NCBI GenBank assembly: GCA_905234665.1
Contig: CAJOIV010000030.1
Location: 1 to 46,993 of the forward strand
Direction of reading: 5' to 3'
DNA length: 46,993 nt
Source of the DNA: an uncultured Bacteroidales bacterium
Lineage (GTDB): Bacteria > Bacteroidota > Bacteroidia > Bacteroidales > P3
A program made the translations under genes and the position numbers. Positions 1 through 5,872 of this stretch are shown piece by piece; positions within the stretch are counted from its first letter, which is position 1; every line of letters starts with the position of its first letter. The notes under the pieces were generated by a model. The model saw only the letters and a list, made by a program, of their open reading frames with translations, was not told where the DNA came from and made no database searches.

Positions 1-1
1 C

Positions 2-574
2 ACCTTCGCCGGTATCCCCAACATCATCCTCAGCACCACGGGCTACACCGGCGCCGGCGGCTGCGAGATCTACATCCCCAAGGAGAAAGCCCTCGAGGTG
101 TGGGACAAGGTTTTCGAGGCTGGTAAAGAGTTCGGCATCATGCCTGCCGGTCTCGGCTGCCGCGACACCCTGCGTCTGGAAAAGGGCTTCGCCCTCTATG
201 GCCACGAGATGGACGACACCGTCAGCCCCCTCGAGGCTCCTCTGGCCTTCATCGTCAAGCTGAAAGCCGAGAACAACAACTTCATCAACAAGGAACTCCT
301 CCTCGCCCAGAAGGCCGCTGGATTCAAGCGCAAAGTGGTCGGCTTCGAGATGATCGACCGCGGTATCGCCCGCAACGGCTACGAGGTCTGCAACGCCGAA
401 GGCAAGAAGATCGGTGAGGGGCGCAGCGGCTCCCCCAGCCCCAGCACCGGCAAGAACATCGGCACCGCCCTCATCTGCGCCGAATACGCCAAGACCGGCA
501 CCGAGATCTACATCAAGATCCGCGAGAAACTCCTCAAGGCCGTCACCGTCAAGATGCCCTTCTACGAAGGTTAA
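2..574 (+). CDS. gcvT: Aminomethyltransferase (glycine cleavage T protein), C-terminal part
   Basis: This is the 3' end of gcvT. T protein moves the methylene group from the aminomethyl-lipoyl H protein to tetrahydrofolate in the glycine cleavage system. The frame is open from nucleotide 2, so the gene starts outside the window; only about 190 residues are visible. The segment S-T-T-G-Y-T-G-A-G-G-C-E-I-Y matches the family's conserved TGYTGExGxEIY region, followed by the G-L-G-C-R-D-T-L-R-L-E-K stretch and a C-terminal beta-barrel region. It ends KMPFYEG-stop, normal for the family. A strong terminator follows 21 bases after the stop, so the transcription unit ends here. Family assignment is secure; other gcv genes are not in view. 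Confidence 0.95.
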   Translation, partial: TFAGIPNIILSTTGYTGAGGCEIYIPKEKALEVWDKVFEAGKEFGIMPAGLGCRDTLRLEKGFALYGHEMDDTVSPLEAPLAFIVKLKAENNNFINKELLLAQKAAGFKRKVVGFEMIDRGIARNGYEVCNAEGKKIGEGRSGSPSPSTGKNIGTALICAEYAKTGTEIYIKIREKLLKAVTVKMPFYEG

Positions 575-595
575 TCTTTACGCATAACGAAAAGC

Positions 596-628
596 AAAGG
601 CTTGAGTCCAACGACCCAAGCCTTTTTT
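596..628 (+). terminator. Intrinsic terminator after gcvT
   Basis: A perfect 9-bp stem (AAAGGCTTG at 596-604 with CAAGCCTTT at 617-625), a 12-nt loop and a run of six Ts. It lies just downstream of the gcvT stop and before the small-protein/kinase pair, separating the two units. Confidence 0.9.
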
Positions 629-688
629 GTTGTCACTGCCACACAATAATTATTCTGATAATACGTTACTACAAACAAAACGTTGATT

Positions 689-868
689 ATGTCAGAGAAA
701 GAATTGAACGCCTACCGCCTCACCTCGATGGAAGAACCCTCCGACGAGATGCTCTCCGCAATCATGAAAGAGGCCGCCGAAGAGGCTGTACAACGCTGGA
801 AAGAAGCTGAAAAACGTTTCTTTGACCAACTGCACACCATGACCCAGCTAACGACCACTGCCGTATGA
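689..868 (+). CDS. Small acidic protein, probable partner (antitoxin) of the zeta-like kinase
   Basis: A 59-residue charged, helical protein (many E, K and A), with no signal peptide or membrane segment. I chose ATG 689; a TTG two codons earlier also stays in frame but is less likely. Its stop overlaps the start of the next gene (ATGA at 865-868), so the two are translationally coupled. Small acidic proteins placed directly before zeta-like P-loop kinases are usually read as antitoxins or partners. That role is inferred from position only; I recognise no named domain. Met-Ser-Glu-Lys-Glu at the start and the helix D-E-M-L-S-A-I-M-K-E-A are the most useful search tags. Confidence 0.75.
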   Translation: MSEKELNAYRLTSMEEPSDEMLSAIMKEAAEEAVQRWKEAEKRFFDQLHTMTQLTTTAV

Positions 869-1458
869 CTGACCATCGCCCTGTCCTTATCATCATCGCT
901 GGTCCCAATGGTTCTGGAAAGACCACTGTCACCTCAAAGATTCTGAAGCATGAGTGGCTGGAAGATTCCGTCTATATCAACCCAGACCTAGTGGCTCAGG
1001 AGCGATTCGGCGACTGGAATTCGCCCGAAGCCGTGCGACAGGCCGCTGTGTACTGTACCAACTGGCGTGAAGAATGTCTGACCGACCGCAAAAGCATGAT
1101 TTTCGAAAGTGTTCTTTCTGCTCCAGACAAAGTCGACTTCATTGAGCGTGCAATTGCTGCGGGCTTCTTTGTACGGCTGTTTTTCGTCTGCACCGCCTCG
1201 CCGACAATCAATGCTTCGCGTATTGCGAAGCGCGTTATAGAAGGTGGCCACGACGTGCCTATTGTCAAGATTATTTCGCGCTACAATAAGTCGATTGCCA
1301 ATTGTGTAAGACTATCACGCATTGTCGACCGTACCTACATTTACGACAATTCTATTGATAATCATGAAGCCCGCATCCTCTTCCGTTTCGCCGACGGAAA
1401 AATCATCAAACGCTACACTGACGACATCCCCCTGTGGGCACAAGGGTTGATGGTATAA
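865..1458 (+). CDS. Zeta-toxin-like P-loop kinase
   Basis: A 197-residue protein with a Walker A loop G-P-N-G-S-G-K-T at residues 13-20, directly after a hydrophobic beta strand. It matches the zeta-toxin/'predicted ABC-type ATPase' family. Characteristic later parts are the E-S-V-L-S region after the first sheet strands and the R-V-I-E-G-G-H-D-V-P motif around residues 123-132 (the family's R-x-GGHxVP). Known zeta toxins phosphorylate UDP-N-acetylglucosamine precursors, but many chromosomal members have no tested substrate. The start overlaps the stop of the small upstream gene by four bases. A terminator follows 37 bases after the stop, making this a two-gene unit. The fold and family are clear; toxicity is inferred. 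Confidence 0.85.
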   Translation: MTDHRPVLIIIAGPNGSGKTTVTSKILKHEWLEDSVYINPDLVAQERFGDWNSPEAVRQAAVYCTNWREECLTDRKSMIFESVLSAPDKVDFIERAIAAGFFVRLFFVCTASPTINASRIAKRVIEGGHDVPIVKIISRYNKSIANCVRLSRIVDRTYIYDNSIDNHEARILFRFADGKIIKRYTDDIPLWAQGLMV

Positions 1459-1495
1459 AAGATTTCTTTCCGTCTCGAAGAGACAGAATCCTAAT

Positions 1496-1533
1496 AACCC
1501 CACACTGTGCCTGACGGCTTAGTGTGGGGTTTC
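1496..1533 (+). terminator. Terminator after the zeta-like kinase pair
   Basis: An 11-bp perfect stem (AACCCCACACT at 1496-1506 with AGTGTGGGGTT at 1521-1531) followed by a short T stretch. It closes the two-gene kinase unit. From here to 1693 I see no gene; a 63-codon ORF in this stretch has no family features. Confidence 0.85.
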
Positions 1534-1693
1534 TCGTCTCCATCCCTATCCAGACCTTTCGTCCAAAACCCAGCACATCCTCTCCGAAACTTGGTCATGG
1601 GTTCGATATGCCTTCGACTTTTTTAACATCCAATTTTCAAATGGCCCTTGCAACACTTATTTTGGCCATTTTCAAAATCAGTTTTCTTTATGT

Positions 1694-1724
1694 AAAAAAA
1701 AGCGGAGCCGTCTAGCTCCGCTTT
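1694..1724 (-). terminator. Terminator of the secreted-protein gene
   Basis: On the minus strand a 10-bp stem (AAAGCGGAGC / GCTCCGCTTT, 1724-1715 with 1708-1699) with a 6-nt loop is followed by a run of Ts. It starts 11 bases after the stop of the gene at 1735-2127. Confidence 0.9.
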
Positions 1725-1734
1725 AATAATGCGA

Positions 1735-2127
1735 TTAGCACGTTCCAATTACTATTGCGTTGGCATCATACACTTCTCTATATTCGTATACCCGGTAATA
1801 CTTTCCATTAACGCTTTTCTTTCCTAAATCGCGTCCACTACTTCTACTACACACACTACTGCATTCGGACTTGGCTTCAGATTTTGCTTGGTCTGGATTT
1901 TTCGCACAGATTTGAAATGTTTGGCTTCCGGTTGAACTATTCTCAAATGCCTTATTACCTGTGTTTAAATCGTAATATACGTGAGTAATGGTTATTGACA
2001 CAGTAACAGAGTAAAGATTATCTCCACTTGGGGAATAAATGGATGTGTAATCGTTACCAGTAGTTACAAATGCAGAAGAAATAAGGAACGTGGCTATTAG
2101 CCCTGCTAAAACAATCATTTTTTTCAT
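1735..2127 (-). CDS. Small secreted protein, function unknown
   Basis: A 130-residue protein with a clear Sec signal peptide (M-K-K-M then a 15-residue hydrophobic stretch ending S-S-A-F). The mature part has a threonine/serine-rich beta-like half (S-V-T-V-S-I-T-I-T) and a half with four cysteines: one in Q-I-C-A-K, two in S-E-C-S-S-V-C, and one at the C-terminus. The spacing suggests two disulphides outside the cytoplasm. I do not recognise the family. The gene is single, ends in a strong terminator, and is AT-rich compared with its neighbours. Its only promoter-like site lies about 340 bases upstream, beyond a long inverted repeat (see 2191-2464). Function unknown. Confidence 0.8.
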   Translation of the reverse strand: MKKMIVLAGLIATFLISSAFVTTGNDYTSIYSPSGDNLYSVTVSITITHVYYDLNTGNKAFENSSTGSQTFQICAKNPDQAKSEAKSECSSVCSRSSGRDLGKKSVNGKYYRVYEYREVYDANAIVIGTC

Positions 2128-2190
2128 CTTTTTGTTGCCTGTTATATACCATCGGCCCGTCGGTTTTGGTTTTAATATTTATTGTTATTG

Positions 2191-2464
2191 TGGTTCCGAT
2201 GAAGAATGCACATAAAAAGAGCGTGGAACCTTCGCTTTCATTGGTACTTTGAGGTCTTCGACTACCTATGCTATCCAATTACAACGTACAAGCCCACGCC
2301 TACAGCGGGAGCGCCGTCGCTAAACTCTGGATAGCATTTTGAAGTTGTCGAAGTTTCAAAGTACCAGATAAGCCACTTCGCTTTTTCCTATTCTATGATG
2401 TGCATACTAATCTATGCGCTATGCTTCATTGGCAGTTATTTTCGTTATTATTCCGTTTTGAAAT
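2191..2464 (-). ncRNA. Putative long-rod structured leader or small RNA
   Basis: Read on the minus strand from the promoter at 2471-2502, the first about 270 nt can fold into one long imperfect hairpin. The pairs, from outside in, are 2424-2432/2196-2204 (one mismatch), 2398-2405/2206-2213 (8 bp, ATGCACAT/ATGTGCAT), a short AAAAAG..GTGG helix, 2356-2365/2243-2252 (10 bp), CTTCGAC/GTCGAAG (7 bp), and 2328-2337/2268-2277 (10 bp). The tip is a GC-richer loop of about 50 nt. No T-run follows, so the RNA may run into the gene at 2127 as a 335-nt leader, or be processed. A 6S-like regulatory RNA, a leader, or a decayed mobile element are all possible. Confidence 0.5.
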
Positions 2465-2470
2465 CGACTG

Positions 2471-2502
2471 CAAAAGTACGACATTTTTCTGACATAGACA
2501 AA
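2471..2502 (-). promoter_or_regulatory. Consensus Bacteroidota promoter (minus strand)
   Basis: On the minus strand TTTG (2502-2499), a 20-nt spacer, then TACTTTTG (2478-2471): an exact match to the TTTG/TAnnTTTG sigma-ABfr promoter. Start of transcription is expected near 2464, just before the long inverted repeat and about 335 nt before the start codon at 2127. It diverges from the nhaC promoter. Confidence 0.8.
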
Positions 2503-2532
2503 TTATTATTTCTCCATGTCGAAAATAGTTCG

Positions 2533-2540
2533 TATTTTTG
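2533..2540 (+). promoter_or_regulatory. nhaC promoter -7 box
   Basis: TATTTTTG fits the Bacteroidota -7 box TAnnTTTG. No clear TTTG lies at the usual -33 distance. Its position rules out the TTG at 2538 as the nhaC start and supports ATG 2562. Confidence 0.6.
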
Positions 2541-2561
2541 CAGTTAATAAAACACCCGTGT

Positions 2562-3995
2562 ATGGCCAATAACGACAACAAAACTCCCCACATTCACTGG
2601 ACTCTGGCGCTGATACCGATGGCGGTGCTGGTGGCGTTGCAGGTGCTTGTCATCAGGGAATTCGGCTCCGATGCCCTCGACGGGGCAAGCCAGACTGTCC
2701 TGCTCGTTGCAGCTGCTGTGGCGGTGATGATGGGGATGTTGTTCTTCAAGGTGCCTTGGAAGGTCATCGACCACGCCATCTCTGAAAACGTGAAGACCAT
2801 CGTCGGCGCCATACTGATTCTGTTCCTCATTGGTGCCGTGTCGGGCAGCTGGATGCTGAGCGGCGTGGTGCCGACGATGATATACTACGGCATGCAGGTG
2901 GTCAGCCCGTCGGTATTCCTCTTCGTGGCTTGTCTTATCAGCGCGCTGGTGTCGTTGGTCACAGGTAGTTCATGGACCACCGTCGCCACCATAGGCATTG
3001 CCTTGATGGGCATCGGCACGGCACATGGCTTCTCGATGGGCTGGACGGCGGGCGCCATCATCTCCGGGGCTTACTTCGGCGACAAGATTTCGCCCCTCTC
3101 CGACACCACGGTGCTGGCTTCGTCGGTGGGCGAGGTGCCGCTGTTCAAGCATATCAAGTACATGCTTATCACCACGGTGCCGTCGTTCACCATTGCCTTG
3201 ATTATATTCCTCGTGGCAAGTCTGTGCCACACCCCGGGCGAGGCGGTGCAGGCCGACCTGTTTGCCGAGGGGCTGCAGCGGGTTTTCATCATCAGTCCCT
3301 GGCTGCTTCTGGTGCCTTTGGCCACGGCGGTGCTTATTGCCTTGCGGCTGCCGGCCACCATCGTACTGTTCCTTTCTGCGACAATGGCAGGGGTGGTGAT
3401 GCTCTTCGCCCAGCCCGACATTGTGGCGCAAGTGGGTGAAGGAAATACTTTCAGGGGTCTGATGGTCACCTATTACGGAGGCACGTCGATAGATACCGGC
3501 AACGAGGCCCTCAGCAACCTGGTGCAGACGCGCGGCATGAAGGGGATGCTCTCGACGGTATTCCTTATCTTCTGCGCCGCCGCCTTCGGGGGCGCCATGG
3601 CGGGTGTCGGCATGATTCAGAGTCTCACCTCCGCCCTCGCCCGCGGCATCAGCGGTCGCCGCACACTGGTCTCCGCCACCGTCGGCACAGGTGTTATGGC
3701 CAATATGGCCACTGGCGACCAATACCTCAGCATTGTCCTCACTGGCAATATCTTCAAGGAGTTATACAAAGAGAAGGGCTTCGAGGGCCGTCTGCTCAGC
3801 CGCTCCACTGAGGACTCGGCCACGGTGACCTCGGTGCTTGTGCCGTGGAACACCTGCGGCATGACGCAGTCGCTGGTGCTGCATGTATCCACCATAGCCT
3901 ATCTGCCTTACTGCTTCTTCAATATCCTATCGCCGCTGATGTCCATCACTATCGCCATGCTGGGTTACAAGATTTTCCGCACGGAGAAGAAATAG
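2562..3995 (+). CDS. nhaC: NhaC-family Na+/H+ antiporter
   Basis: A 477-residue inner-membrane protein with about 11-12 hydrophobic segments, the usual NhaC length. It exchanges sodium for protons (some family members exchange other pairs, such as malate/lactate). The G-S-S-W-T-T-V-A-T-I-G-I-A stretch and the later G-D-K-I-S-P-L-S-D-T-T region are typical of NhaC antiporters. An in-frame TTG at 2538 would add eight residues but overlaps the -7 box, so ATG 2562 is chosen. The gene is single: a divergent promoter lies upstream, and the convergent ygiQ ends 56 bases downstream. No terminator hairpin is obvious in that gap. The transported ion pair is inferred from family only. Confidence 0.92.
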   Translation: MANNDNKTPHIHWTLALIPMAVLVALQVLVIREFGSDALDGASQTVLLVAAAVAVMMGMLFFKVPWKVIDHAISENVKTIVGAILILFLIGAVSGSWMLSGVVPTMIYYGMQVVSPSVFLFVACLISALVSLVTGSSWTTVATIGIALMGIGTAHGFSMGWTAGAIISGAYFGDKISPLSDTTVLASSVGEVPLFKHIKYMLITTVPSFTIALIIFLVASLCHTPGEAVQADLFAEGLQRVFIISPWLLLVPLATAVLIALRLPATIVLFLSATMAGVVMLFAQPDIVAQVGEGNTFRGLMVTYYGGTSIDTGNEALSNLVQTRGMKGMLSTVFLIFCAAAFGGAMAGVGMIQSLTSALARGISGRRTLVSATVGTGVMANMATGDQYLSIVLTGNIFKELYKEKGFEGRLLSRSTEDSATVTSVLVPWNTCGMTQSLVLHVSTIAYLPYCFFNILSPLMSITIAMLGYKIFRTEKK

Positions 3996-4051
3996 ACCTC
4001 TCCAGAGCAGGAATCAGCTGTATCATGACACAGAAAGAGCCACAGCGCAGG

Positions 4052-5872
4052 TCACTTTCTGCGCAACGGTGACTGCTGGAAGAGTTTGGGGATATACCCG
4101 CCCAGACCGTGACGGTGCAAAGCACGGACGATGGGTTCGCGGCTCTCGGGCTTGTAGAAGAAGAACATCTGGCGCTGCTCCTGCTTCTCGGCTGCCGAGG
4201 TGGCCACATAGACGGGCTCCATGGTGGCAGGATTGTATCCCGTATAGTACATCTCGGTGCTGAGGGTCATGGGGGTGGGCGTAAAGTCCTGTATCTGTTC
4301 CAGCCGATAGCCGAGGCGCTTCATCTCGACGGCCAGGTCGGCCATGTCTTTGAGACGGCAGCCCGGGTGCGAACTGATAAAGTATGGGATGAGCTGGTAA
4401 CGGACACCTGCCTCGCGGCAGATGGCATCAAAACGGCGTTTGGTGTCGAGGAAGAGGTCGAAGGAGGGTTTTCTCATCAAGGCGAGGACCTCCGCGCTGG
4501 TATGCTCCGGGGCCACCTTCAGACGGCCTCCGACATGGTGCAGGACGGCCTCTCTGAAGTAGTCATAACCATGGTTCTGTGAGGTGAAGAGGTCGCAACG
4601 GATGCCGCTTCCGATATATAGATGTTTGATGCCCGGCACCTGCATCACCTTATGGTAGAGGCGTATGAGGGGGATGTGGTCCGAGTCGAGGTTCTTGCAG
4701 AGGGTGGGCTGGGCACAGCTGTAGCGGCTGCACTTGAGGCACAGGTTCTTGTCCTTCCCGCTCATGCGGTACATATTGGCCGAAGGGCCGCCAAGGTCGG
4801 AAATGACCCCGTTGAAGCCTTCCGTCTGCGCCATGCGCTTCACCTCGGCGAGGATGGATTGCTCAGAACGTGAGACTATCTGTTTGCCCTGGTGGGCAGA
4901 GATGGTGCAGAAGGAGCAACCGCCAAAGCAGCCGCGATGGATGTTGACCGACTGCTTAATCATCTCGTAGGCCGGCACCGTGCCACGCTTCTTGTACTTG
5001 GGGTGCGGCAGACGGGTGTAGGGCAGGTCGAACGAGGCGTCCAGCTCCTCGGTAGTAATGGGCGGCTCGGGCGGATTGACGACCACGGCCCTGTCGCCAT
5101 ACTGTTGCACGAGGATGGCGCAGACCATCTTGTTGCTCTCGCGCTCTATAACGCCGAAATTCTCCGCCTGAGCACGTTTCGAGGCAAGGCACTCGTCGTA
5201 GGAATGGAGCTCCTTCAACTCCTCCCCTAAGTTAGGGGAGGTGCCCTTCAGGGCGGAGGAGTGTGTCACATAAGCCACCTGCGGCAGCCCGTGCAGCGCC
5301 TCCACTCCCCTACCCTCGTCAAGGGTCCGGGCTATCTTCACCATCGTCTTCTCTCCCATGCCATAGACCAGCAGGTCGGCGGGGCAGTCGATGAGGATGG
5401 AGGGTTTCAACGAGTCGCTCCAATAGTCGTAATGCGCCAGACGGCGCATGGAGGCCTCGATACCCCCGATGACGACAGGCACGTCTGGATACACCTGCTT
5501 GAGGCAGCGGGCATAGACGTATGTGGCATAGTCGGGCCGGAATCCCGCCTGTCCGCCAGGAGTATAGGCGTCGTCGTGGCGCAGCCGGCGCGCGGCGGTG
5601 TAGTGGTTCACCATCGAGTCCATCACGCCGCTGGTGACGCCGAAGAAGAGTCTCGGCGCACCAAACTTGCGGAAATCGCGCAGGTCGTCGCGCCAGTTGG
5701 GTTGCGGGATGATGGCCACACGGTAGCCTGCGGCCTCCAGTACTCGCCCGATGACGGCGGTGCCGAAGGAAGGGTGGTCCACGTATGCATCGCCACTGAC
5801 GACGACCACGTCGACCTGCTCCCATCCGAGGCGCTTGACCTCCTCCAGTGTTATGGGCAGGAAATGGGCCAT
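4052..5872 (-). CDS. ygiQ: YgiQ-type radical SAM protein (UPF0313)
   Basis: A 606-residue protein. The N-terminal half is the YgiQ cobalamin-binding-like/GTxGRVLE region (G-T-A-V-I-G-R-V-L). The radical-SAM iron-sulphur motif C-F-G-G-C-S-F-C has cysteines at residues 315, 319 and 322. The C-terminal part is the family's D-F-T-P-T-P-M-T-L-S-T-E-M-Y-Y-T-G block. The reaction is unknown. The start is ATG 5872, overlapping the upstream stop as TGATG, so it is coupled to the gene at 5872-8298. Residues about 203-219 are encoded by a 49-nt palindromic element also found elsewhere in the window. It falls between V-A-Y-V-T-H and the conserved H-S-Y-D-E-C-L, where relatives have a variable loop. Confidence 0.93.
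   Translation of the reverse strand: MAHFLPITLEEVKRLGWEQVDVVVVSGDAYVDHPSFGTAVIGRVLEAAGYRVAIIPQPNWRDDLRDFRKFGAPRLFFGVTSGVMDSMVNHYTAARRLRHDDAYTPGGQAGFRPDYATYVYARCLKQVYPDVPVVIGGIEASMRRLAHYDYWSDSLKPSILIDCPADLLVYGMGEKTMVKIARTLDEGRGVEALHGLPQVAYVTHSSALKGTSPNLGEELKELHSYDECLASKRAQAENFGVIERESNKMVCAILVQQYGDRAVVVNPPEPPITTEELDASFDLPYTRLPHPKYKKRGTVPAYEMIKQSVNIHRGCFGGCSFCTISAHQGKQIVSRSEQSILAEVKRMAQTEGFNGVISDLGGPSANMYRMSGKDKNLCLKCSRYSCAQPTLCKNLDSDHIPLIRLYHKVMQVPGIKHLYIGSGIRCDLFTSQNHGYDYFREAVLHHVGGRLKVAPEHTSAEVLALMRKPSFDLFLDTKRRFDAICREAGVRYQLIPYFISSHPGCRLKDMADLAVEMKRLGYRLEQIQDFTPTPMTLSTEMYYTGYNPATMEPVYVATSAAEKQEQRQMFFFYKPESREPIVRALHRHGLGGYIPKLFQQSPLRRK
5218..5266 (+). repeat. Two-hairpin palindromic element, copy 1 (inside ygiQ)
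   Basis: Outer arms ACTCCTC and GAGGAGT enclose two hairpins: CCCCTAA-G-TTAGGGG and GCCCTTCAGGGC. The copy is read in the antisense orientation of the element by ygiQ, giving S-S-A-L-K-G-T-S-P-N-L-G-E-E-L without a stop. Other copies are at 27242, 36491 and 39161, with a variant at 44451. Confidence 0.9.

Noticed and set aside
1524..1715. 63-codon ORF between the two terminators
   Set aside because: No family features, and it overlaps terminator stems at both ends.
2054..2278. 74-codon minus-strand ORF across the secreted-protein start
   Set aside because: It begins with a non-ATG codon inside the inverted repeat and overlaps a better-supported gene.
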